Notes under the pieces: generated by a model
The model's database searches: none
What the model was told of the DNA's origin: nothing
The model's input: only the letters and a program-made list of their open reading frames with translations
Program-made: the position numbers and the translations under genes
Source of the DNA: JBOFDK01 sp051646925
GTDB lineage: Bacteria; Bacillota; Clostridia; Lachnospirales; Cellulosilyticaceae
NCBI GenBank assembly: GCA_051646925.1
Contig: JBOFDK010000083.1
Location: 1-56,209 of the forward strand
Length of the DNA stretch: 56,209 bases
Direction of reading: 5' to 3'
Shown: positions 8,598 through 17,375 of the stretch, piece by piece
Layout of the letters: every line of letters starts with the position of its first letter
Numbering within the stretch: position 1 is the stretch's first letter

Positions 8598-8626
8598 ATT
8601 ATATAGCACACCTTTATTTTTTTCAA
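8598..8626 (-). promoter_or_regulatory. Promoter of the PplA-like gene
   Basis: -35 TTGAAA (8621-8626), 17-bp spacer, -10 TATAAT (8598-8603), 59 bp before the start codon. Confidence 0.75.
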
Positions 8627-8699
8627 CTTTTTTTTATATTATTAAGTATTTTATTGTTCACACTATTCTATCTTTATGCTTTGAGAGCTTGTTTAAAAA

Positions 8700-8728
8700 T
8701 TGACAATATCCTTTATAACACCTATAAT
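8700..8728 (+). promoter_or_regulatory. Perfect-consensus promoter of the exonuclease-like gene
   Basis: TTGACA (8700-8705), exactly 17 bp, TATAAT (8723-8728). It is the only full consensus match on both boxes that I found in this window. Confidence 0.85.
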
Positions 8729-8800
8729 AAAAGCTACTTATAACAGATTAAATAACTATTACTTATAAACATAAAATATTCATGAATTGGAGAACTTTAC

Positions 8801-10006
8801 ATGATAGACAATGTAAACCCATCTATTTATCTTACGATTGATTGTGAATTTACAGAAGAAGGTTTTGTACGTGAACTTGCACTCCTTCTTTTTAAAGATC
8901 ATCAAATCGTACGCGCTTTAGAAGTACTTATTAGTCCTTCTGGTGATGCAGAGTTTGTTTATCACCAACATCAAATAAATTATCATTTGGCAAATGCTTC
9001 TCATTTGACGACTGCTATAAATTGTTTTTTAACATCTTGTTCTGTATATAGTACACTTTCTAACATTAAACTTGTTGGTATGAGCCTAGAACATGATATG
9101 AAATCAATCCTTAATACAACTAAAGAAAAATCTATGCTTTACAAAATCCCTCAAAAAACTCAACTTGAGATGTGCGGTCGTGGGACACTTGAAAATAAAG
9201 CAAAAAATCATGCTTTAACAACTTTACAAATTGGTCGTATTCTTGAAAAACTTGTTTCTCCTAGTCAACTTAAAAACTATAAATATCACACTGCTCTTTA
9301 TGATGCTATCGTCACTGGCTATGTATATTTAAGAGTTATTGGTTTTAGAGGGCTTATGGGCGTTCATACTCGTTTCAAAAAATGTCAGCATACTAATTTC
9401 CCGTCGTATCATAAAGATTTATCAGATTTGTCTTTATCAAAAAAAGAACTTGCTAAAGCTAAAGCTTTAGTAACGAAAAATTCTACACCAAATAGCATTA
9501 CACCAACACGTATTCCAAAAAACTTTCCTGAAATACGTTATAAAGTTCAAAAAAATATCAGTAATGTATTTGATATAGTTGCACGTGAAATGTTTTATCG
9601 TCAAATACGCCGACTTTATTTTGAACCTAGCCATAAAAAAATCGATTTTTATAAACAATCTATAATTGCAAAAGTACATCCTGTAAAACAACGGATTACT
9701 TCATATGATACCAACACTCATTTAACAGATCCTTATAATCTTTCTTTAGTTGAAGCTGGTATTTATTTAGTAGAAGAAAAAATAACAATCGAACAATTTA
9801 TTGATTTTTCTATTTATATGCAGCAGTATAATTTACCAAAAACAAAAGGGACTTATTACAAAGTATCCAATACAAAACGTGAGCTTTTTGTAAGATGTTT
9901 ATCTCAAGAAACTGCTAAAAAGCTTCTTTTTAAATCACCTTACTGCACGATTGATCAATTTCTTCGTAAAAAATCCCCTGAATGTTCTGTTGAAATTATT
10001 GAATAA
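8801..10006 (+). CDS. DnaQ-like DEDDh 3'-5' exonuclease domain with uncharacterised C-terminal half
   Basis: Probable nuclease of DNA or RNA 3' ends. The N-terminal ~180 residues carry all DEDDh positions: D14 and E16 in TIDCEFTEE, D99 in MSLEHDMKSIL, and H163/D168 in YHTALYDAIVTGYVYLRV. The remaining ~220 residues are basic and match no family I know, except that they contain helical segments resembling a nucleic-acid-binding domain (for example LSKKELAKAKALVTKN). TTGGAGAACTTTAC precedes the ATG. The gene has its own consensus promoter and terminator and is monocistronic. DnaQ proofreading subunits and oligoribonucleases are shorter, so this is a different two-domain type. Confidence 0.75.
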   Translation: MIDNVNPSIYLTIDCEFTEEGFVRELALLLFKDHQIVRALEVLISPSGDAEFVYHQHQINYHLANASHLTTAINCFLTSCSVYSTLSNIKLVGMSLEHDMKSILNTTKEKSMLYKIPQKTQLEMCGRGTLENKAKNHALTTLQIGRILEKLVSPSQLKNYKYHTALYDAIVTGYVYLRVIGFRGLMGVHTRFKKCQHTNFPSYHKDLSDLSLSKKELAKAKALVTKNSTPNSITPTRIPKNFPEIRYKVQKNISNVFDIVAREMFYRQIRRLYFEPSHKKIDFYKQSIIAKVHPVKQRITSYDTNTHLTDPYNLSLVEAGIYLVEEKITIEQFIDFSIYMQQYNLPKTKGTYYKVSNTKRELFVRCLSQETAKKLLFKSPYCTIDQFLRKKSPECSVEIIE

Positions 10007-10008
10007 TT

Positions 10009-10479
10009 TTACTCTTGCACCAGCTCCCATAGAGCTGGTGTTTTTGATGGTTCCCAATCTTCTAGCGCTGTATGTGCTTGGATACAACGGTATTTGTTTC
10101 CTGATTCTTGCACCTCTGAGCCTATGCTATATGCAACCATAGTTCTCCATTCATTAATTCCTTCTATTTTAACATCTTCATTATCACTTTTTTCCACATT
10201 TTGTTCATTGCTTTGTTCAATGTTATTTTCATTATTTTGTTCAATATTATCTTCAGCTATTTTAGCTTCATCTTTATTAATATCATTTTTCACATCGCCC
10301 TGCTTATCAGTATTATCTTTTTCATTAATTTCTGATTGTTTATCAGTTACATTGCTATTAGACCATGACTCGTTTATTTGAGTTTTATTGTTTTTCATAG
10401 AAAAAACACCAACGCCTACTCCTACTCCTAACCCAAAACAAATTGTCCCTACTAATATAAGAAGTACTTTTTTATCCAT
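10009..10479 (-). CDS. Membrane-anchored protein with C-terminal CBM5/12-type carbohydrate-binding module
   Basis: 156 residues: a short cytoplasmic start MDKKVL, one membrane segment (about 5-27, LLILVGTICFGLGVGVGVGV), a ~70-residue Asn/Glu/Asp/Lys-rich linker, and a C-terminal ~40-residue module with W..M.AYSIGSEV, KYRCIQAHTALEDWEPSKTP and ALWELV. That pattern (Y.C.QAHT...W.P..TPALW) is characteristic of chitin/cellulose-binding modules of families 5/12. No catalytic domain is present, so it may tether the cell to a polysaccharide. AGGAGAAAAATAT precedes the ATG. It lies 39 bp downstream of the EEP gene and may be co-transcribed with it. Its last codons form the terminator of the convergent gene. 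Confidence 0.85.
   Translation of the reverse strand: MDKKVLLILVGTICFGLGVGVGVGVFSMKNNKTQINESWSNSNVTDKQSEINEKDNTDKQGDVKNDINKDEAKIAEDNIEQNNENNIEQSNEQNVEKSDNEDVKIEGINEWRTMVAYSIGSEVQESGNKYRCIQAHTALEDWEPSKTPALWELVQE
10017..10045 (+). terminator. Terminator of the exonuclease-like gene, inside the 3' coding end of its neighbour
   Basis: CACCAGCTC (10018-10026), 5-base loop, GAGCTGGTG (10032-10040), five T. It overlaps the last codons (LWELVQE) of the minus-strand CBM gene. Confidence 0.9.
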
Positions 10480-10518
10480 ATATTTTTCTCCTATAATATT
10501 ACTATATAATTATTAGCG

Positions 10519-11316
10519 TTAAATTTGAAAAGTTGCTAATATTGGATAGTGATCTGATGGATATAATCCATTCACCTGATCTCTACATATTTCTATTTTT
10601 TGCATTTGAAATTGTTCTGATGCAAAAATATAATCAATTGGACTTCCTTCTTTTTTTCCATTGTATCCATGGTAACTTCGCCTTAAAATAACATTCTCCA
10701 TATGCATAAATGCATCATATATCTTAAAACGTTCTTGATTTATTAAATACTTTTGCCACCATTTCATCGTCTTACTATTAGGTTTTGCATTGAAATCACC
10801 CATTAAAATCATTGGCATATTTTCATTTTTTTGATCATTTTCCATTTTTTTCATAATAAGTTCTAGTCCTTTTATTCTTGCTAGATAACTAATATGGTCT
10901 AAATGTGTGTTATAAATTTTGATATGCTGATCCTTATTATCTTTTAGTTTCAACTCACATGATGTACAAATACGTGGAAAAAATGCAAGCCAGCCTCTAC
11001 TAGGTACATCTGGCGTACGTGATAACCAAAATGTGTAGTGTGTGTCTACTTCAAAAGTTTCTTTTTTGTAAAAAATAGCAGCATGCTCACCTTTTTCACC
11101 GCCATCTCTTCCCATTCCTATACATTCGTATTTTCCTTTAAATATATTTTTTAAATCATGTATCATTTTATTTGTTAATTCTTGAGTCCCTATAATATCT
11201 GGTTCATATTTTTTGATTATTTCTTCAATAATTGTTCGTCGCTTATTAAAGTTTCTAAAGCAATTAGGTATATAATTTCGTTTCATATTAAATGTCATGA
11301 TTTTAATTTTTTTCAT
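10519..11316 (-). CDS. Endonuclease/exonuclease/phosphatase (EEP) family protein
   Basis: Metal-dependent phosphodiesterase fold. The 265 residues show the EEP signatures in order: TFNMKRN at the start, DIIGTQEL with the metal-binding Glu, YNTHLDH, GDFNAKPNS and the terminal SDHYPILATF with the catalytic Asp-His. There is no signal peptide, so it is probably cytoplasmic. AGAAGGTAAAAAAA precedes the ATG. It could act on nucleic acid or on phosphate esters; the family does not allow a substrate call. It is followed closely by the CBM membrane protein gene with no terminator between. Confidence 0.88.
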   Translation of the reverse strand: MKKIKIMTFNMKRNYIPNCFRNFNKRRTIIEEIIKKYEPDIIGTQELTNKMIHDLKNIFKGKYECIGMGRDGGEKGEHAAIFYKKETFEVDTHYTFWLSRTPDVPSRGWLAFFPRICTSCELKLKDNKDQHIKIYNTHLDHISYLARIKGLELIMKKMENDQKNENMPMILMGDFNAKPNSKTMKWWQKYLINQERFKIYDAFMHMENVILRRSYHGYNGKKEGSPIDYIFASEQFQMQKIEICRDQVNGLYPSDHYPILATFQI

Positions 11317-11334
11317 TTTTTTTACCTTCTTTGA

Positions 11335-11363
11335 TTTAATTTCTTCTAATCATTATGTGTCAA
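11335..11363 (-). promoter_or_regulatory. Possible promoter of the EEP gene
   Basis: -35 TTGACA (11358-11363), 17 bp, weak -10 ATTAAA (11335-11340). The implied leader is short. Confidence 0.35.
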
Positions 11364-11400
11364 AGTTAGGTTGGTTTATTCCATTTAATACATATTTTTT

Positions 11401-11934
11401 TTAAACTGCTTGAACAAATCGATTTATTCGTTTTTTTACATGACTTCCAACAAGAAGTACAATTCCCACCAATACTATATCTTTGATAATAAAAGGATAT
11501 ACACCTATCACTAACGCTTCTCCTAGACTTACGCCTAATACTATTTTTAATTGGATCGTTCCAATTGTATATTGTGTTAATAATCCTATATATGTCAATA
11601 TTATTTTTCCTGTAAGTTTATTCATGCGTGATGCATATCCCACACAAATAGCAATAAACATAAACCCTGTAATATATCCACCTGTCGGTCCTATTAATAC
11701 ACTTAATCCACCTCTAAAATTTGCAAATACAGGTACTCCTACCGCGCCTAATAATATGTATATCATCATACTTATAGATGCTAGTTTTGGACCTAATATT
11801 GCTGCTATCAGAGTAATTCCAAATACTTGCAGTGTTAGTGGTACTGTTGGTAACGGAATTGATAATTGTGCAAACACACCCATTAGTGCTGCTGAAAGTC
11901 CTATAATTGTCATTTCTTTTGTCGTAATCTTCAT
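11401..11934 (-). CDS. bioY: Biotin transporter BioY (ECF S component)
   Basis: Substrate-binding membrane component for biotin uptake, working with a shared energising ECF module that is not in this window. The 177 residues have about six membrane segments and the BioY signatures PLTLQVFG, LLGAVGVPVFANF and LIGPTGGYITGF. AAGGAGATCAAT precedes the ATG. It begins 42 bp after metH on the same strand with no T-run terminator between, so it may be co-transcribed with metH. No biotin biosynthesis genes are nearby, which is consistent with an importer in a biotin auxotroph, but that is inference. Confidence 0.93.
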   Translation of the reverse strand: MKITTKEMTIIGLSAALMGVFAQLSIPLPTVPLTLQVFGITLIAAILGPKLASISMMIYILLGAVGVPVFANFRGGLSVLIGPTGGYITGFMFIAICVGYASRMNKLTGKIILTYIGLLTQYTIGTIQLKIVLGVSLGEALVIGVYPFIIKDIVLVGIVLLVGSHVKKRINRFVQAV

Positions 11935-11974
11935 ATTGATCTCCTTTTTTTATTAAATATTATCTATATTAAAT

Positions 11975-12004
11975 GTTATTTATCATTATTATATGATAAA
12001 TAAC
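11975..12004. repeat. 11-bp perfect inverted repeat at the metH/bioY junction
   Basis: GTTATTTATCA (11975-11985) and TGATAAATAAC (11994-12004) around an 8-base loop, covering the last codons and stop of metH. There is no T run on the minus strand. It could be a weak processing or termination hairpin or an operator for bioY. Confidence 0.7.
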
Positions 12005-15000
12005 GTTTAAGCCTTTTTTCTACTTCATTTATTTTTTCACCTAAACGCTCGGCATAATTTTTTATTTGATCACTGCCTAATACTTTCGCATCAAAATACA
12101 TTGCTTCCTCTGAGGCAAAATATAGTCCACATACTGATGATACTGGGTCCATCATATAGTTTTCTGTCAAATTAATACCTAATGTATTTTTTTCATCTAA
12201 TAGCTTAAATATTTTTTTCATTTGACTCTGGTCTACTAATGCTGGGTATCCAAACGCTGGGCGAATACCTATATATTTTTCTTTTAGTAAACCTTCTAAT
12301 GTAATATTTTCGTCATTACTATATCCCCAATACTCTTTTCTTACATCTTCATGTAATTTTTCCGCAAAAGCTTCAGCTAGGCGGTCACATAACAGTTTCA
12401 CCATTACACTATTATAATCATCATTTGCCTCACTAAAATTATTACTATACTCTTTAGCACCTATTCCTGCTGTAATAATAAATGCACCTATGTAATCTTT
12501 TATAGCACTTTCTTTTGGCGCTATATAATCAGATAAACATTTATAGTTTGCATTTTCATCATACTTTTGTTGACGATGGCACATAATTGTCGTTAACATT
12601 TCACCTGTTTCATCAAAGAGTTCAATATCATCACCAACTGATTGCGCATTGAATAATCCTATAATTCCTTCTATACCTATTGGATTATCTTGTTCCATTT
12701 TATCAAGCATTTCATTTGCATCTTTAAATAGCTTTTTTGCTTCTTTTCCATATTTATTATCTTCTAAAATTTCAGGATATTTTTGTTTCATTTCCCAGGC
12801 AATAAAGAAAAATGTCCAATCTATATATGGTCTTAGTGTTCTTATCGTGTAATTTTTAAGTTTTGTAATACCCATATGATTCGGTTTTTTGATTTTACTT
12901 TTTGTCCAATCTTTGACCTGTTTCGTGCGGCGTGCTTCTTCTAATGTAACAATTTCAGGAGTACCACCTGTGTATTGCTCTCTCTGCTTTTTGTACTCTT
13001 CTTTAATCATTTGAATATAAACATCTCTATTATCACTTAATAATTTTTTTCCAATTTCAACAGTTTTTGAAGCATCAAAACCATAAATTGTTGCTCCGCT
13101 ATAGTGCGGCTCTATTTTGAGCGCCGTATGTAATTTAGACGTCGTAGCACCTCCTATAATAAGAGGTATTTTAAGATTTACCGCTTCCATAGCCTGTGCT
13201 ACCAATGTCATCTCATCAAGAGATGGTGTAATAAGCCCACTTAACCCAATAATATCAACTTTTTCTTTAATTGCTGTTTCTATAATTGTTTCACAAGGCA
13301 CCATAACGCCTAAATCAATTACTTCAAAATTATTACAAGCAAGTACTACTCCGACAATATTTTTTCCTATATCATGAACATCACCTTTTACAGTTGCAAG
13401 CAATATTTTTCCTGCTTTTTTACTTTCCCCTTGCTGATTTCCTTCTATGAGTGGTAATAAAAAGCTTACTGCTTTTTTCATCACTCTTGCTGATTTTACA
13501 ACTTGCGGCAAAAACATTTTTCCGTCTCCAAACAAATCTCCAACGTGTGTCATCCCATTCATCAAAGGCCCTTCAATTAGGCTAAGTGGATTTTCTACGC
13601 TTTTAAGTGCTTCATTAATGTCTTCTTCTAAATATGTTGTAATTCCTTTTACAAGTGCATAACTAAGACGCTCTTCAACTTCTTTTTCACGCCACTGAGT
13701 TTGTTTTACTTTCACTACTTCTTCTTGTTCTCTATATACTTCAGCTTGTTCTATAAGTCGCTCTGCCGCTTCTGGATGTTTATTTAATACAACATCTTCT
13801 ACAAGTTTCAAAAGATGTTTATCTATCGTATCATAAATTTGAATCATTCCAGGATTTACAATTCCCATATCCATTCCCGCTAATATAGCATGGTATAAAA
13901 ATACTGAATGCATAGCCTCACGAATCATTTGATTTCCTCTGAATGCAAACGATAAGTTAGACACACCACCTGATACTTTTGCAAAAGGAAGATTTGTTTT
14001 TATCCAATGCGTCGCCTTTATAAAATCTACTGCATAATTATTATGTTCTTCCATACCTGTTGCAATTGATAAAATATTTGGATCAAAAATAATATCTTGT
14101 GGTGGAAATTGAAGTTTTTCTACTAATAATTTGTATGCACGCTCACAAATCATAATTTTACGCTCATATGTATCCGCTTGGCCTTTTTCATCAAATGCCA
14201 TTATAACAACACTTGCACCAAAATCTTTTACTACTTTTGCTTGTTTTAAAAATGCGTCTTCTCCATTTTTCAATGAAATAGAGTTAACAATTGGTTTACC
14301 TTGAATACTCTTCAAACCTTTTTCAATAACAGACCATTTTGATGAGTCAATCATAATAGGTTTAGCCGCAATATCTGGTTCGGCAGAAACTAGTTTTAGA
14401 AAATGTTCCATCTCTACTTCGCTATCTAACAATCCATCATCAAAATTGATATCAATAATTTGAGCACCATTTTCAACTTGATCTTTTGCAATTTGTAGTG
14501 CTTCATCATATTGTTTTTCACGAATCAAACGTGCAAACTTTAAAGAACCTGCAACATTTGTCCTTTCACCGATATTTATAAAATTATTCATTTTTGTACT
14601 TTTGACCATCTCTAATCCGCAATAAGTACTTTCTACCTCTATAATAGGTTTTTTTCTAGGTTCATATTTTTTTACACATTCTGCAATTGCTCTTATATGT
14701 TCAGGTGTCGTACCACAACATCCACCTACTATATTTAATGCATTGTTTTCTACTAACATTTGAATGTATTTTACAGTTATTTCAGGTATCTCATCGTATT
14801 CGCCCATTACATTTGGTAATCCTGCATTTGGATATACTGATATATATAAGTCTTGCGTAGCTGATAATTCTTTTATAAATGGAACTAAATCCTTTCCACC
14901 AAAAGAACAATTTAATCCTACTGAAATAACATACTCACCACGTATTGATTGTGCAAAAGCATCTAGTTTTTGGCCTGATAAAGTTCGTCCCGAGCGATCT

Positions 15001-15641
15001 GTCATAGTTCCCGATATCATGATTGGTAATACTTTATTTTTATTTTCATACACTTTGCCTGCCGCTATAATAGCAGCTCTTGCATTTAACGTATCAAAAA
15101 CTGTTTCTATTAACAAACAATCAACACCACCATCAACAAGCCCTGAAATCTGTTCACAATATGCGTCTACTAATTCGTCAAAAGTAATATTGCGATATGC
15201 TGGATTTTCTACATCTGGTGAAAGTGATGCTGTTTTGTTTGTCGGACCAATTGAACCTGCCACAAATCGTCTCTTATCAGAGTTTTGTTTTATATATTCA
15301 TCTGCTACACTTCTTGCAATTTTCGCCCCGTTAAAATTCAATTCATATACATAATCTTCTAATCCATAGTCTTCTTGCGAAATACTAGTTGAATTAAATG
15401 TATTTGTCTCTATAATATCTGCACCTGCATCTAAAAAAGAACGATGAATTTCTTCTATAATATGAGGATTTGTAATAGATAACAGATCATTATTACCTTT
15501 TTGGTCATGTCCCACATTTTTAAAACGCTCTCCTCTAAATGCCTTTTCTGAAAGATTATATTTTTGGATACTAGTCCCCATAGCTCCATCAAGAACTAAT
15601 ATACGTTTTTTTAGTGTATCCATTAATGGTTGATTATGCAT
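11976..15641 (-). CDS. metH: Cobalamin-dependent methionine synthase
   Basis: Transfers the methyl group of 5-methyl-THF to homocysteine through B12. At 1221 residues it is full length. Four modules are present: homocysteine methyltransferase (1 to ~325, starting LDGAMGT, zinc ligands in GLNCSFGG and GGCCGTTPEH); pterin-binding (~350-610, INIGERTNVAGS, DINFDDGLLD); B12-binding cap and domain (~640-880, with the cobalt-ligand motif DVHDIGKN); and the activation domain (~900-1215, RPAFGYPA) that uses AdoMet for reactivation. GGGGGAG precedes the ATG. A TTGTTA-17-TATAAT promoter lies upstream; I saw no S-box or B12 riboswitch in the 104 bp available. bioY follows. Confidence 0.97.
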   Translation of the reverse strand: MHNQPLMDTLKKRILVLDGAMGTSIQKYNLSEKAFRGERFKNVGHDQKGNNDLLSITNPHIIEEIHRSFLDAGADIIETNTFNSTSISQEDYGLEDYVYELNFNGAKIARSVADEYIKQNSDKRRFVAGSIGPTNKTASLSPDVENPAYRNITFDELVDAYCEQISGLVDGGVDCLLIETVFDTLNARAAIIAAGKVYENKNKVLPIMISGTMTDRSGRTLSGQKLDAFAQSIRGEYVISVGLNCSFGGKDLVPFIKELSATQDLYISVYPNAGLPNVMGEYDEIPEITVKYIQMLVENNALNIVGGCCGTTPEHIRAIAECVKKYEPRKKPIIEVESTYCGLEMVKSTKMNNFINIGERTNVAGSLKFARLIREKQYDEALQIAKDQVENGAQIIDINFDDGLLDSEVEMEHFLKLVSAEPDIAAKPIMIDSSKWSVIEKGLKSIQGKPIVNSISLKNGEDAFLKQAKVVKDFGASVVIMAFDEKGQADTYERKIMICERAYKLLVEKLQFPPQDIIFDPNILSIATGMEEHNNYAVDFIKATHWIKTNLPFAKVSGGVSNLSFAFRGNQMIREAMHSVFLYHAILAGMDMGIVNPGMIQIYDTIDKHLLKLVEDVVLNKHPEAAERLIEQAEVYREQEEVVKVKQTQWREKEVEERLSYALVKGITTYLEEDINEALKSVENPLSLIEGPLMNGMTHVGDLFGDGKMFLPQVVKSARVMKKAVSFLLPLIEGNQQGESKKAGKILLATVKGDVHDIGKNIVGVVLACNNFEVIDLGVMVPCETIIETAIKEKVDIIGLSGLITPSLDEMTLVAQAMEAVNLKIPLIIGGATTSKLHTALKIEPHYSGATIYGFDASKTVEIGKKLLSDNRDVYIQMIKEEYKKQREQYTGGTPEIVTLEEARRTKQVKDWTKSKIKKPNHMGITKLKNYTIRTLRPYIDWTFFFIAWEMKQKYPEILEDNKYGKEAKKLFKDANEMLDKMEQDNPIGIEGIIGLFNAQSVGDDIELFDETGEMLTTIMCHRQQKYDENANYKCLSDYIAPKESAIKDYIGAFIITAGIGAKEYSNNFSEANDDYNSVMVKLLCDRLAEAFAEKLHEDVRKEYWGYSNDENITLEGLLKEKYIGIRPAFGYPALVDQSQMKKIFKLLDEKNTLGINLTENYMMDPVSSVCGLYFASEEAMYFDAKVLGSDQIKNYAERLGEKINEVEKRLKRYLSYNNDK

Positions 15642-15703
15642 TGTTTCTCCCCCAGTTATTCTTTTTTCTTATTTGTTAGAATTGTTAACTATAATTATTT
15701 CTT

Positions 15704-15732
15704 ATTATATATGAACTTTATAAATTTAACAA
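15704..15732 (-). promoter_or_regulatory. Promoter of metH
   Basis: -35 TTGTTA (15727-15732), 17 bp, -10 TATAAT (15704-15709), 63 bp before the start codon. Confidence 0.7.
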
Positions 15733-15745
15733 TTTTTATTATTTT

Positions 15746-17131
15746 TTATTTTAAATCATCTGTTATATTCTGTATCCATATTTTTTTTCTTAGCATCCAA
15801 TAACCTATCATACATTTAATTAGGTCTATAAGTTGACATAGTAAATATATAGTACCTATTGCTAATACTGTTTTGCGTGTAAGGAAAAAAGCGAGTGGCA
15901 CAGTAAATACCCACATAAATGCACTATCAAATAAAAATGTAATAAATGTACGTCCTCCTGAACGAATTGTAAAATATGCGGCATGTAAAAAACCAAAAAT
16001 AGGCATACATAATGCACTTATACGTATAAACCTTGTAGCTAATTCTTTGACTTCTATTGTAGTGTTATATATTGCTGGAAATGCTGGTGCTACTATAAAC
16101 ATACTCATTCCTAATACTAAACACGACAATACTGAAAAAGTAATCATTTTGTAAGCCGTTTCTTCTGCTTCTTTCATTTTTCCAGCCCCTAGTAGTGGTC
16201 CAACTATAATTGCAACTGCATTTCCCATAGCGATAAAAATAACACTAAATAAGTTACTAATTATTTGTGAAATATTTAATCCTGCCACAACTTCTAATCC
16301 TCTTACTGAGTAACACTGCATGAGCATAGCCATCCCCGCTGCCCACATCATTTCATTTACTAATAACGGTGTTCCTTTAGCTACAATTTGCTTAACAAGT
16401 GCAAGTGGAACATGAAATTCTTTATATACTCCAACTATAAATTTATTTTCTTCTTTATTTCTATGCGTTCCTACAACAATTAACATACACTCTATAATTC
16501 TTGCAATAACTGTTGCTATCGCCGCCCCTACTATACCCATTTTCGGAAATCCTGCAACTCCAAAAATTAAACATATGTTTAGCAGACAATTTACTACTAC
16601 ACTTACGATTCCCGCTTTCATCGGATAAATCGTTTCTCCTTTTTCACGTAGCGTACTTCCATACGCTTGCCCAATTGCAAATGGAATCAAACTTATAAGC
16701 ATTATCGACATATATTGTTTTCCATATGCTAGCGTTTCTTGTATAGAACTTGCATCATTTCCTTCATGTAAATACATGCTAATCATTTCAGGTCCAAAAA
16801 TACTAAACAAGGCAATACCTATTACGCTAATTCCTAGACATACAATAATTTTAAACCTAAAAGCATCTCGCATCCCTTGTTCATTTTTTTGACCCCAAAA
16901 CTGTGATACGAAAATACCTGCTCCTGATACTGCACCAAATATACATAAATTAAACACAAATAGTAGTTGATTAACTATAGCTACACCAGACATTTGATTT
17001 GTACCGACTTGTCCTACCATCATGTTATCTATAAAACCTACAAAATGCGTTACACCATTTTGTAACATAATCGGTATTGCTATTGCTAACACCGTTTTAT
17101 AAAATTTTTTATCTCCTATTAACTGTCTCAT
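15746..17131 (-). CDS. MATE family efflux transporter
   Basis: Cation/drug antiporter of the MATE fold. It has 461 residues and twelve predicted membrane segments in two homologous halves; the first half carries FVDNMMVGQVG-type sequence (IDNMMVGQVGTNQMSGVAIVNQ) split here as FIGFIDNMMVGQVG-like signature near residue 35, and QFWGQKNEQGM follows TM2. The longest frame starts with a TTG at 17143 that overlaps the ribosome binding site (TTGGAGATA). The second of two adjacent ATGs (17131) has the best spacing. The substrate is unknown. It is transcribed toward metH with no clear terminator between. Confidence 0.92.
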   Translation of the reverse strand: MRQLIGDKKFYKTVLAIAIPIMLQNGVTHFVGFIDNMMVGQVGTNQMSGVAIVNQLLFVFNLCIFGAVSGAGIFVSQFWGQKNEQGMRDAFRFKIIVCLGISVIGIALFSIFGPEMISMYLHEGNDASSIQETLAYGKQYMSIMLISLIPFAIGQAYGSTLREKGETIYPMKAGIVSVVVNCLLNICLIFGVAGFPKMGIVGAAIATVIARIIECMLIVVGTHRNKEENKFIVGVYKEFHVPLALVKQIVAKGTPLLVNEMMWAAGMAMLMQCYSVRGLEVVAGLNISQIISNLFSVIFIAMGNAVAIIVGPLLGAGKMKEAEETAYKMITFSVLSCLVLGMSMFIVAPAFPAIYNTTIEVKELATRFIRISALCMPIFGFLHAAYFTIRSGGRTFITFLFDSAFMWVFTVPLAFFLTRKTVLAIGTIYLLCQLIDLIKCMIGYWMLRKKIWIQNITDDLK

Positions 17132-17180
17132 CATTATCTCCAATATGTTCTTAATATTATTTAAATTCTATTATACTAAA

Positions 17181-17233
17181 ATAGACCCTATACAATAGAT
17201 ACTTTGAAAAAAGTCTATTTATATAGGGTCCAT
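17181..17233. repeat. Long imperfect inverted repeat between truA and the MATE gene
   Basis: ATAGACCCTATA (17181-17192) pairs with TATAGGGTCCAT (17222-17233), and an inner AATAGA/TCTATT stem is nested inside. There is no T tail. Confidence 0.5.
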
Positions 17234-17297
17234 TTAAAATATTGCATAGTCTCTTTTTTTAGTACTCCAATTTACATTGTACATTTTTTTATTTAAA

Positions 17298-17327
17298 CAA
17301 GTATATAACCTACTACTTATATACTTG
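17298..17327 (-). terminator. Perfect 10-bp hairpin downstream of truA, possible weak terminator
   Basis: CAAGTATATA (17298-17307) and TATATACTTG (17318-17327) form a perfect stem; on the minus strand only TTT follows. It lies 49 bp beyond the truA stop codon. Confidence 0.45.
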
Positions 17328-17375
17328 TATACTTTTGTTACTATTTGAACCATATGCTACATTTTATATAATTTA

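Noticed and set aside
15642..15745. SAM or cobalamin riboswitch upstream of metH
   Set aside because: Only 104 bp separate metH from the MATE gene, and no S-box or B12-box conserved sequence is visible.
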